Origin: Pseudo-nitzschia pungens
Lineage: Eukaryota > Bacillariophyta > Bacillariophyceae > Bacillariales > Bacillariaceae
DNA: 64,000 nucleotides
Direction: 5' to 3'
Assembly: GCA_037355855.1 (NCBI GenBank)
Contig: CM074760.1
Coordinates: 7,618,501-7,682,500, forward strand
Shown: positions 35,032 to 44,891 of the stretch, piece by piece
Layout of the letters: every line of letters starts with the position of its first letter
Numbering within the stretch: position 1 is the first letter of the stretch
Notes under the pieces: model-generated
Told to the model about the DNA's origin: nothing
Databases searched by the model: none
Seen by the model: the letters and a program-made list of their open reading frames with translations, nothing else
Made by a program: the position numbers and the translations under genes

Positions 35032-36906
35032 TCAATTCTTTGGTCCGTGCTCCTTCCACGAATCGCACGTCTGCTGGTGCCGTTGCCGGTCCCGTTTGGC
35101 ACACGATGCACTGCAATAAAACGCCGCTTCGGACGACCCCCGGCACCCCTCGCACTCGATGGGAAGGGGACGCTTGATCAGCTGGCACTGGTCGCACCGC
35201 TGCCTCGGATGGATCGGGCCCCACTCCCAGAACCAAACGTCGTCCTTCTTCGGGTCGTACCTCCAGATCCCCCGGGTCCGCAGCGCCTGCGAGAAACCGA
35301 CGTGGCCCTTCGGCACCCGATTGTAGTCAATGTACCCGCCCCACTCAAAGGTTGCCTGCAGGCCCTTGTCCATGCCCGTTGGATCGTCTCGGATGTAAGA
35401 CTTCTGGGCGTCCGTCAGGTCCGCCCGGGCCTGGAAGTGCTCACGGATCGTCGACGCCGGCAGGCATAATTCCTTTCCGGACGAAGCGTCTCTGGGTGCC
35501 CCTTGCATGGAACGGAGGTAGCGTTCGACTCGCTCCAGCCAAAACCCCGCAAACTGAGCCGCTTGCTTGGACGTGGTCCACATGGACAGCGGTTTGTCAC
35601 AAATCGGGCACTCGTTGTGGTAGGATTTGGTCGCTTGCTTGAGGCATTTCGCGTGGAAGAGATGGAAGCACGTATTGGTCGATAGGTCGGCAATGGCGTC
35701 CCTCGATTCTCCCGTTTGTTCGTCGAAGAGAGGGCCCTCGCACAAGGCGCACTCGTTGAGAAAGCTCCGGCTGATCAGCTCCGTTTCCGACGACGTGCGT
35801 TTTCCAAAATCGTAGAATTGTTTCAGCGAAGACTCCGGCTTGAGTTTCGCTTTTTCTTTCACTTTGGTTTTCTTGATTGTGGAAGGCGGCTTCGGTTTGG
35901 GAACCGTTGTGTTGGGGATTTTGGAAAACATCGACGCGGTCTTGGCAAACATCGGAGTTGCGAGCGGACGTGGTGAAGGGGTTATCGTGGCAACCGATGC
36001 TCGTGGGGAAGGATCCTTGTTGCTGCCGCTGCTGCCGCTGCTGTAACTGTTGTTGCTGTTGCTGTTGTTGTTCATGAAGGATGATCTCAGAGATGCGACT
36101 TTGCTTTTCGTGATTACCTTCTCTTGCTTTTTCGGACTCCAAGAGCTCTTTGTATAAATGGTCAAGGGTGGTGGCGACTGCGGTGACCCTGGCGATGTTG
36201 TCTTCGACGGGGATTTTGGCCTGCTGATGATCGGAGGCGGTCTGACTCGTGTTCGGACTTTGGCATCGGTTTTGCTGTCTCCATTGGTACCACTCGCTTC
36301 TGGCGTTGTCACGCTGGAGAGCAGCACGACGCCTGCCAGGACACAGGCAAACCCGAAACACCACATACCGTTCATGGGCTCGTCCCACAGCATCTTTCCA
36401 TACATAGCGCTGCTGGCAAAATTTGCGGCAGTCGAGAGCGACGTCCCGGCCACACTACCCGATTCCTTCATCCCCCGTAAGAAACTTGCCAGCATGTAGG
36501 CATTCGCGACGATCATGGCGGCGATGCAAGCGATCCGGAACGGCAGCACGATCAAGAGCTCGCAGTAATCGACCTCAAACAGGTAAAGGCGCAGCGCAAA
36601 TTCCTGAACGAGGTTGACGCGGATCGTTCTCCAATACGGCATGAGATTGATACGACGTTTGATCATGAGGTCCCCCAGAACCCGGTGGATTCCCCGGACC
36701 AGATCCCCGTCCAGATCGCCCAGCCATGCCTGTACCGCGGGACGCTGGCAAATGTGCGTGTCGATCAGTCGCAGCAAGGGAGAGGAGTCGGTACCGCCCG
36801 TGCCCATTTTCACCAAGCACGAGGCAGAAGCACCCAGAAAGCCGCTCCAGAGAGCCCATTTGTGTTGCCACATAGTCTGTGTTCGTTCTGCAATCGATTC
36901 AATCAC
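35032..36906 (-). CDS. Fusion protein: TMEM42/EamA-like membrane domain + RING-H2 + MYND zinc finger
   Basis: Function unknown; probably a membrane-bound ubiquitin ligase-like or adaptor protein. The single ORF encodes 624 residues. Residues about 15-205 carry hydrophobic segments WALWSGFLGASASCLV, LLIVLPFRIACIAAMIVANAYML and MWCFGFACVLAGVVLLSSV with SGSVAGTSLSTAANFASSAMYGKMLWDEP between them, the pattern of the TMEM42 (EamA-related) family. A Ser/Pro/Lys-rich linker follows. Then comes a RING-H2 finger: CALC, TCFHLFHAKC, CPIC. After a Trp/Arg-rich region the protein ends in a MYND finger: CDQC, CEGC, FYCSASC, H and final C. The start is 36906 or the Met at 36873. The frame is intact. I know of no family with this exact order. 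Confidence 0.85.
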   Translation of the reverse strand: MIESIAERTQTMWQHKWALWSGFLGASASCLVKMGTGGTDSSPLLRLIDTHICQRPAVQAWLGDLDGDLVRGIHRVLGDLMIKRRINLMPYWRTIRVNLVQEFALRLYLFEVDYCELLIVLPFRIACIAAMIVANAYMLASFLRGMKESGSVAGTSLSTAANFASSAMYGKMLWDEPMNGMWCFGFACVLAGVVLLSSVTTPEASGTNGDSKTDAKVRTRVRPPPIISRPKSPSKTTSPGSPQSPPPLTIYTKSSWSPKKQEKVITKSKVASLRSSFMNNNSNSNNSYSSGSSGSNKDPSPRASVATITPSPRPLATPMFAKTASMFSKIPNTTVPKPKPPSTIKKTKVKEKAKLKPESSLKQFYDFGKRTSSETELISRSFLNECALCEGPLFDEQTGESRDAIADLSTNTCFHLFHAKCLKQATKSYHNECPICDKPLSMWTTSKQAAQFAGFWLERVERYLRSMQGAPRDASSGKELCLPASTIREHFQARADLTDAQKSYIRDDPTGMDKGLQATFEWGGYIDYNRVPKGHVGFSQALRTRGIWRYDPKKDDVWFWEWGPIHPRQRCDQCQLIKRPLPIECEGCRGSSEAAFYCSASCAKRDRQRHQQTCDSWKEHGPKN

Positions 36907-38090
36907 CGTATGGTCTCGCTTCTCTGCATCGAATTGGTTTTCCTTCGTCTTCGTCTTCTAAGTGTAGTGTCTAAGGTACGTGTAGTGTTCGCGGTTTCAT
37001 AACTTTTGCTGTTCGAGTAAGTTACCGTAACCTTACGTATCCCCTTTGAAAACACCAACTCCCAACGAAGTATCTTCAGTGACACGTTGTTGCTAATCTT
37101 GAATCATGTATTTATTGAAGCAGGGATCAAAAGGCGTCGACACTATTTTGGGCAATCACACCAATCGAATTCTACAATTCGAACACGGTTCCTGTCCGAT
37201 AGATATGTACAGTTTTTTACCAGTATTTCTTCCCTTGTTTTTGTGTCGAGGAACACCACCACCTCTGACTCCGCAGATTGAGGTATTTTCATTGGATTCA
37301 AATTTTTCGATCCATGACAGGCCCGCGCTCGGATATGATTCTTCTCTAAATGAAGGAGAGTTTTTCTTAATGATTTTTGTGGAACATACCGGTAAGGTTA
37401 CCATCCCAAATAATACTCGTAAGCCTTACGTACGAGTAAGTTTATTGTGACCCCTGGGTCTGTGGCATTTCTTGCAACCGTGACAAGGTCGAGTGCAAGC
37501 ATGCATTCCTTACCGTAGTATTCAAGTACCAGTCCTGTTCGTTGTCACGTGTACACGTATTGGCCGACTCGCAGATTATTGAAACCCACATGACTGATAA
37601 CGAAAAGGAACGATTATGTACAAGTCCGGTTGCAGGTATGTAACGGGACGCAGGTGCCACGGCATTGTTAAAATGCAACTATCATACGGTATCGAGGATT
37701 GACGAACTTCTTCTATTGCCCAGGTCGGTTTCTTCGTTTTTTGTTCACTCGTGATTGGTTCCGTTTCGCAATTGCCTGGAACATAATCCTTCACAACATG
37801 GAATACGAGTACCGGTAGGTTTTCCACAACTGAATAATAGAGTGATGCCGACCAATGCACGCATATGACATAAGTGTTACGACTTGGTACACGTACAAGC
37901 AACATTATCAATTTGTACTGAGGACACGTTCTCGAACACGAAAAGCGAAGCCCATTCGTTGCATGTTTCACCAACACTTAGATCAAACGAATATTCTTCG
38001 TCTACCGTAGCACAGCACAAGGTTGAATGAATCATCGTCGTTCCGAGTTAGAAGATAGGCAATTGCGGAATTCGAGCAGTATACGGAGCG
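36907..38090. promoter_or_regulatory. Divergent intergenic region between TMEM42/RING/MYND and kinase genes
   Basis: About 1.2 kb between two start codons on opposite strands. It contains TTACCGTAACCTTAC near 37021-37036 and CCGGTAAGGTTACC plus CGTAAGCCTTACG words at 37389-37440, the same motif family seen in other spacers. No gene is recognised. Confidence 0.45.
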
Positions 38091-39993
38091 ATGGTGAATC
38101 ACGACCACAAAAAAGGCAAGCTGCGTCGATCACACGTCGGCACAGGCAACCATAAAACAGTGCACAACACCATGTCGTCGTCGTGGCCCAAGTCTCCATC
38201 CTCGGGGAAAGACAAGCCGAAATCGATCCTTCCCTTGTCGTGCCAGCGAGCTTTCGTGAGGTGTATGTCACTGCAGCAAACCTCTCGACTTTTGTTGTTT
38301 CTGTTCATGGCATGCTTCATGGTGCTGGTGCCACCGACGATATACATGGTGACCTCACCGTATCCATACCAGTACGATATCGACACGAAAGTCGACCGGT
38401 CGCATCGGCTGAAGGGACGTCGCGGAGAACGAAAACACCGCTATCAGGATGTGTTTCCCACGGAGGATGTCGGCAAGCAGAGGCTGTACGCCAGGCTGCA
38501 GAGGCTGAAAGGGGTTGCCGAGAACGAAAACGTGAAGGGAAAGAAAAATACCGAACCCGCAAGCGCATCAGGCGTTGACGAGTCCGAGTATGACCGAGAA
38601 GTGTACGACATCAGCAGCAACGACCTATTGAAGGGATTCGCCCACCGACACACCTTTCCCTCCCTGGCGCCCCGAGTGGTGCAACTCACCGATCAAAACC
38701 ACTCGTTTCGGTTCGAGGTCGCTCCCGGATCCGCGTCGTCCTCGCCGCTGGCATTGCCAGAAGAGGGCGCGCAGGAGTTGCGATCGAGATACGTCGAGCT
38801 GAACCTCCAGAACCCAAGGCAGCACAACCCGATCGAATCGATCGGAAAGGGCGACTGCGAGCCGACCGCTCCCGAGTGGCAGCTTGCCTATCATCCCACC
38901 TGCAACCAGATCCACGAGCTTTCGGGTGGCTGGCAAACGATGTACCGGGTCCCGGAGAATCTATCCTCTTTGGTGGGGAGGACCGCCTTTGATCCGGAGT
39001 CGTCGCAGCTGTCCTTCGAGGAGGGAGCGGCGATTCACGACGAGGCGACCGCCCCCGACCTCCACAACCGGGAGCAAACCCGGCTGGTCAACCACGGGGC
39101 CTTTCGCCACGTCTGGATGGTCCGGGACGCGGATGGCGTCACGAAGCGCGCCATGAAGACGCTCCGGGCGCTCAAATCAAAGGAAAAAAAAGTATGACCT
39201 GCGCAACCACGATCGCCACCGGCGGGACGCCATGTCCTTCGAGCAGCTACAGGGGAGTCCGCTCGTCGTCGATTTGTACGCGTCGTGTTCCAGCACGGCC
39301 ATTTTTGATTACGCCGATCGGGGGGATCTCCTCGGGATTTTCGAGCGGGAAGAAGCTGCTTCCGCCGGGGACGACGAATCGTCCTCCGCGAGCAGCGGTA
39401 CTACTGGTGCTAGCGGCAGTGGTATTTCGGACCTCCACCTGTTGGAGATTGCCTACAACGTTTCCCTGAGTGTGCACCACGCACACCACATGGACACAAG
39501 GGGACGACCGACCATGGCGCACACCGACATCAAGGTGGATCAGTTCATCTACCAGGACGGCCATTACAAGCTCTCCGATTTCAATCGGGTACGTTTTATC
39601 ACCTGGAACAACAAGCTGGACAAGCAGTGCGGATTCACCGTGGGGAAAAACGGTGGCGAGTACCGGGCCCCCGAAGAATACGCCTACCTGGAAGAGACGG
39701 AAAAGGTGGACGTCTACTCCCTGGGGAACGTGCTGTATTTTTTGTTGGTGCGGGAGGAGGTCTGGCAGCGAAAACACCACAAGGAGATCTACAATCTGGT
39801 CAAGGGAGGCCAGCGGCCCAAGATACCCGATGACATCTACAACCGCGACGGGGTCTTTGAACGGCACATGATTCGTGCCATGGAGCGCGCGTGGGTCCAC
39901 GAACCCGAGGAGCGGGCCACCGCATTGCAGGTCGCAAACATACTCAAGGAAGGCATCGACCTGCTGCGTTCCAAGGACGCCACCGAACAATAA
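38091..39993 (+). CDS. Single-pass membrane protein kinase-like protein, atypical catalytic loop, apparent +1 frameshift
   Basis: Probably a type II membrane protein: a basic N-terminus, one hydrophobic segment (about residues 66-83, LLLFLFMACFMVLV), an extended region with HPTCNQIHE, then a kinase fold. Seen are an N-lobe Lys (KRAMKTL), a catalytic loop reading HTDIKVDQF instead of HRDxKxxN, DFN in place of DFG, then YRAPEEYAY and VDVYSLGNVLYFLL. With HxD retained but DFG changed, activity is uncertain. The first ~365 codons are in one frame and end at a TGA (39195-39197) just after an 8-A run (39184-39191). Removing one A gives KEKKYDLRNHDRHRRDAMSFEQ and a continuous 633-residue protein. 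A stop at 39154-39156 in the second frame confines the shift to 39157-39197. Confidence 0.85.
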
Positions 39994-40321
39994 CAGCCGT
40001 GTGGTCTCGAAAATCGATGCCACGGATGTTCGCTTCCGGGTATTCCTAGTTCCTAGTTTCAGTTCAAACAACACTTGCTTGCGTAATTGGGGCAGTAATG
40101 CAGTGAGAATGTATTTTTTTAATTGGGAAAAGAATTAAATAGTGATTGCAATCACTCAATCACGGTGTACCGATAGTATTTATCTATACGACGAGGCCCA
40201 GGCTTCCGCCTTTTATTTCTTCATTGTACCTAAGTTTTCTTTAGCTCATATAGCATCGCACAGCAACGAAAAAAAAATACCAATCCAATCTTCTATTCAA
40301 AATAACTGAAAACCGTATGTT
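39994..40321. other. Short intergenic region between convergent kinase and proteasome-like genes
   Basis: About 330 AT-rich bases between two stop codons; nothing recognised besides an A run near 40270. Confidence 0.5.
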
Positions 40322-41266
40322 TCATGACGGCTCGGAAGATGAAGAGTTATCCGAGTCGAGCTTTTCTATTATCCTATCGATTTCGCTGGTTGGAACCCTG
40401 AATAGACGACTCTTCGACGCATTTTCTGGATCTTTCTGTAGTATCAGGACCTCGCGGTCTTCCCTGTCCTTCTCGCTGTTGATGCCCATGTCCTTGCAGG
40501 TTTCCGTCCAGGTTCCGATGAGGCACTCTATGGCTTCTTCGATCTCCGTAATAGAAGACGACCGAATCTTTTGAGCCAATCGCTTTCGAACGTCCGGCGC
40601 AAATTTACCAATCGCGGTCCCCCTTCCCCAGTTTTGCCACATCCCGGTTGGATCGATCGAGTAGATGCACAGGGACCCACGATCGGGATCGATGTCGTCG
40701 CAACCCAGGAACAGGGATTGAATCCCAAACGGCCGCCGGCCCTTTAGCAGGCACTCGTTCTGCAGAACCGTGGCTGCTTTTTGCGTCATGGCGTGGGTCG
40801 TGAGCGATGTTTGATAGACAAAGTAATGGTCGTCCACTTTTTTCTGCAGCACCCGGCAGATGTGCTCGACGTCCAGTGCCAGACCGGTCATGGCTACCAG
40901 CGTGTGAGACCCGATCGGGAACCAGGACGGGGCGTATTGCGTGGATTCGTGCTGAAGATTGTCTCGCTCGATCCGTTCCACGCGGAGTCCGTGGAATTCC
41001 GTCGCCTCGGAGCAGGGATGTGCGGGTTTGTATACATCGGTAGAGGGGGATCGAAGGAACAGCACCAGGAAATCCCGAACCGTCACCGCGATTGCGGTTC
41101 CTTGCGCTTGGGAAGCCGTCCATGATTCTTGCCATCTCGGGATCGGAGTTAGAAACTCCTTTTTGGGGGCACTGCTGGACAGGACAGGATGCACCGAGAA
41201 ACACAGTGATGCGACAAAGATGAATGCACGAAGGCGATACTCCCGTTTGAGCAACGAAAAAGCCAT
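40322..41266 (-). CDS. Proteasome alpha-subunit-like protein with N-terminal signal sequence
   Basis: An Ntn-hydrolase-fold protein related to 20S proteasome alpha subunits but apparently targeted to the secretory pathway. From the Met at 41266 the protein is 314 residues. It begins MAFSLLKREYRLRAFIFVASLCFSVHPVLS, a basic n-region with a hydrophobic core and a plausible cleavage site. The fold is indicated by GTAIAVTVRDFLVLF, an IGSHTLVAMTGLALDVEHI segment (compare proteasome MTGxxxD), GRRPFGIQSLFLGCD, YSIDPTGMWQNWGRGTAIGKF and a C-terminal helix, all in proteasome-alpha order. It has an Asp/Glu/Ser-rich C-terminus. The frame is also open upstream to 41329, but the extra residues would bury the signal sequence. 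No catalytic N-terminal Thr is expected for this type. Its partner complex is unknown. Confidence 0.82.
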   Translation of the reverse strand: MAFSLLKREYRLRAFIFVASLCFSVHPVLSSSAPKKEFLTPIPRWQESWTASQAQGTAIAVTVRDFLVLFLRSPSTDVYKPAHPCSEATEFHGLRVERIERDNLQHESTQYAPSWFPIGSHTLVAMTGLALDVEHICRVLQKKVDDHYFVYQTSLTTHAMTQKAATVLQNECLLKGRRPFGIQSLFLGCDDIDPDRGSLCIYSIDPTGMWQNWGRGTAIGKFAPDVRKRLAQKIRSSSITEIEEAIECLIGTWTETCKDMGINSEKDREDREVLILQKDPENASKSRLFRVPTSEIDRIIEKLDSDNSSSSEPS

Positions 41267-41966
41267 GGTTCGGGTCTGACGTTGTCGATTCATCCCGGGA
41301 ATGATAATGGTGGTGTTTGTGATCCACACTTTCGTTGATCGGTCGCTTCCAACGTTGTCTGGGAAGATCGACTAGATGTTGCATCGTCTATCTCCCATCT
41401 TTCAATCCAGGCATTCACGCAGTCGGATGTTGTCGTTTGACTTTCTATGGGGGATGAGGGAGCCGAGAGAATTTCTTTTTGAGAAACGAATTTTGAATTG
41501 ATCACTTGACACTTTTTTGAGAAGTGATAAGATAGTCAAGAATCTTTTCAAAACTCTACTAGGAGTTACAAGCAGTTGCGTCAAACATGAAACACCAGAC
41601 CGAACTAAGGTAAGATCTTACTGTACTTCGTAATTCATAACACTTTCATTATTAATCAATCATCAAAGAGATTTTGTCTCCAAACATCTAGTATTTTTAC
41701 AGTATTGAAAGAGTACACATTATCTTTTCTTTTTAAAAACTGCACAATTCTGATTGCTTGACTTTGTCCACAACAAGAGGACTTGCGCACTGCACCACCC
41801 GGTGGAGTCCTCAGAGTCTGCAACCGTTTCAAAAGAGGACAACAATCAGCCTGGAGTATCTGTAATATTGTTTACTGAAACACTGTGGCGCAATTCCAAT
41901 CATAAATTGCAAACGAAAAATGAGTCGCTCCGGTCCGTCCGAGAAGAATGAGGGCGCAAACATCAT
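41267..41966. other. Intergenic region between proteasome-like and surface-protein genes
   Basis: About 700 bases, AT-rich in the centre (41480-41760). It should contain the promoter of the proteasome-like gene at its left and the 3' flank of the surface-protein gene at its right. No coding sequence is recognised. Confidence 0.45.
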
Positions 41967-43842
41967 CTAGAGATCTATGGTATCCGGAGACGAATAGGAT
42001 CTCTCTTCCAACACCGGGTGCTCGCCCCGGAGATCATCGAGAACGCCGTCGAGTCCTCCATTCAGGGAACCAGGCGGGAGAAACTTGGGTCGTATCGCGT
42101 CGAGCCGGTGGCAGTTGCAGTAGGCCGACGCGCACTTGTGAACGTCCTGCTGATAATCAAAGGGAATGGTCGTCAGCAGCTGCAGGTCCTTCCCCGGTCG
42201 GCTGCTCGCCTCGTCATGGAACCAATCCAAACTGTTGTCGTCGCCGTCACCCACGATATAGGTCGTGCGCTCAAAGGCGTCCTTGTTCAGGTCCGAATAG
42301 GCCGTGAGATCGTCGATACGGTTCTGGTAGGCCTCGGATCGTTCCCGGCGGCGGCGGGCCGCCAGAAACAAAATGGCAATCAGGCAGGCCGTGGCGGCAG
42401 GCCATCGTCATCGCTCCCGCTACGACCCTCGAGTTGCCCTCGTTTCCTTGCACCTGCGTGTTCGCTCCCGCGACGGTCGTGCCGGTTCCCAGATCTAAGG
42501 TACTGTGAGACGAGTCTTCCACCACAAAGGCCACGAGGTGGGCATCGAGCACCGTGTGCCCGTCGTCGAAATCGCCCCGGTTCATGGACGTGTTGAGGTA
42601 CACGGTGGACGCCGCAACCACCTGCGGATCGGCATCCGTCACCGACATGGGCTCCAAGCGACGGCGGAGCGGCGGAAAATACACCTCCATCTTCAGCTCC
42701 GCTTGGACCACCACGCATCTCGATTCACTCGGTGGATTTGGAATGTGAGCCAGCAAGAGCTCTTCATCGCACGGGTCCGAGTTCACAACGTCGGGGGGTG
42801 CCGAGAAAATGCTCCAGACATAAAACGGATACTCGTTGTCCTCCACACGGCACACGAGAAAGTGGTCCACCAGTCCCTCATGGATGCGTCGTTCCATTTC
42901 CGTCACAACCGGTTCGTTCTCCAAAATCGTTTCGTTTATTAGCAAGAGGTATCGAAACACCAGCACCTGGTCCTCGCGAAAGATTCCACCGTCCGTCCCA
43001 CTCGGTTCCGGAGTGTTGCAGTGCGACTCCCACCCCTTGCCGTCGTCCGTCAAAATGGTATAGTAGCCGCCGGATCCGCTGCTGCGATCCCCGGACGTTT
43101 CGATCGGCCCCGAAGAATCCGCATAGTCGTTCGAGGAAGCGGTTGGATCGTCGGTGGTAAACACAGTAGGCGACCAGGTCGTGTAAATGCTGGTCAACAA
43201 CGTCGGATCCGTTGATGGGCTCACAGTCGGATCGTCCGTTGGACCCACCGATGGGCTTTCAGTCGGACCCACCGACGGGATCTCAGTCGGACCCACCGAC
43301 GGGATCTCAGTCGGACTCACCGATGGGGATACTACGGAATTTCTATCAGCTGTCCCCAGGTTTCCGTAGAAATTAGTAGTTGGGGATGTAGAACCGGTGG
43401 ACAGCTGATCGGACTTTTGTAGTACCAACGGAGCGGTCGAGTCCGTGGGAGATGCCGAGGGATCAAGCGAAATCGTCGGCGCGGGGGAAACCGTGGGATG
43501 CGAGGACGGCGAGCACGACGCGCCCTTGCCGGTACCGCTCCTGCGCTTCTCCTTGCACGAATGCTGCGTCCAGTACTTCGAATCGTCCTCCGCTCGACCG
43601 TACTGGGTCAGGTCCACAACGTCGAGGGTAATGTACGATCCGCCACTCGATTTGGTCTTCTTGTCTGCCTTTCCGGCTTCTGTTCCGACTTTGCTTCCCG
43701 ATTTCCCGTGGGGGAGGAGGGATCTCGTACGATACAAAGTCCCGCGCTCGCGGTCAACTCGACGGGAACGGGCATTACCGGGACGATACGCGAAGGAAAA
43801 CAGGACAACGAGGATCCCGATAAGGCTCTGTCTTCGAGTCAT
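41967..43842 (-). CDS. Type I membrane surface protein with Ser-Pro-Thr repeats, apparent +1 frameshift in the transmembrane segment
   Basis: Likely a cell-surface or cell-wall-associated protein; function unknown. It starts with MTRRQSLIGILVVLFSFAYRP, a signal peptide, then a basic region, a Pro/Ser/Thr-rich stretch with a 24-bp (8-residue, PSVGPTEI) tandem repeat, and a globular domain of about 300 residues with conserved-looking Cys and acidic segments. After GNSRVVAGAMTMA the frame ends up in a Pro-rich nonsense tail. In the +1 frame the sequence continues AATACLIAILFLAARRRRERSEAYQN, a good transmembrane helix with a basic stop-transfer, followed by a 110-residue cytosolic tail ending SSPDTIDL. 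A TGA in the +1 frame confines the shift to just before 42402. Dropping one base (for example T at 42399) gives 624 residues. Confidence 0.78.
43225..43330. repeat. 24-bp coding tandem repeat (PSVGPTEI/ES units)
   Basis: Units of 24 bp beginning AGTCGGACCCACCGACGGGA (plus-strand sense) occur at 43261, 43285 and 43309 with diverged flanking copies. On the minus strand they encode the Ser-Val-Gly-Pro-Thr-Glu repeats of the surface protein. Confidence 0.85.
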
Positions 43843-44891
43843 TGTTTTTGGTATGGTTATCGCTGTTGCTATTGCTATAGGTGTATGGACCTTGGTTTGT
43901 CAGATATTTTCTTTCCAACCATTGTGGAAGGGATTGTGGCTGTAGCTAAAGCCTAGAACGCCGACGATTTATTCGGGCTGGGTACCATCCTCTCCGTAGT
44001 TCTGCGACTGCTGCCAGTCGCCTCCAACGGCAGGCATTCCAGCCGGTAGAGCTGTCTCGGGACCGTTTGCGCCGACTCATTATATTCTTCGGGTGAGTGT
44101 CTCTTTGTGGTATTTGAAAGGAAGGAATTTTCGGTCTCCACCTCTGGTTGAAAAATTGAAACCCACGGGGAAGGACCAAATTTTGTGTGTTAGTATCGTT
44201 TGACGGCAGCAGCACCTCGACTCGTTAACACAACTCCAACGTGGCTGTTCCATGTTGATTCTCCTACTTCGATCTCCGATCATCGTGTGATTCGCAACCA
44301 TCATTCGCTTTTTGACACCTTCGAATCTTGAGAATCTTTTTGGATGCAAAACCCGAAGACAGAATACACAGACAACGGCATGTGATCCGCGATGGGTACT
44401 GGTAACCTTAAAAGATACGTAGCTCGAACCACGATCTACTATTAAAGGTATGACAGAATGGTAAGGTTTTACATTAAGATCTTATGGGATTTAAAGAAAC
44501 TTTTCCTTCATTTTGATGATGCTTCGTGTACGGTACAAGTATTCGACCAGGTACTTTTCCGATTCCTTCGATTCAAAATGCCTCCAATTCTCGATGTTGG
44601 GTCATCACAACAGGAAGTCTTTCGGTTGGCAAAGCGTCTAATGTGTGTAATGCACAAGTTGCTTATTCGACGCGAGTGCTACACTATTTCGACACATCTT
44701 TGTACAAAGCAAGGAGCACTCCAACTTGTCCAACCTCCTGGTCGAAAATACCGTTTTGGTGTACCTGAAGCAGAAAAGGGTTAGTACAACTCGATGCCTT
44801 CTCCCCTCCACCTACCTTCGAATCGATCGCAGAACACATCATAACTGAACTGTACACTTGATAGACGACAAAAAACTGCAAGCAAGCTATA
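43843..44891. promoter_or_regulatory. Divergent intergenic region between surface-protein and HEATR5 genes
   Basis: About 1 kb between two start codons, expected to hold both promoters. A GGTAACCTTAAA word occurs near 44401 and GGTAAGGTTT near 44460. A 108-residue plus-strand ORF at 44458-44784 has no recognisable motif and is not called. Confidence 0.4.

Noticed and set aside
39192..39197. Programmed frameshift at a stop codon, as in antizyme or Euplotes
   Set aside because: Only the kinase gene has a stop at the break; the other four +1 sites have no stop codon nearby, so a shared stop-dependent mechanism is not supported.
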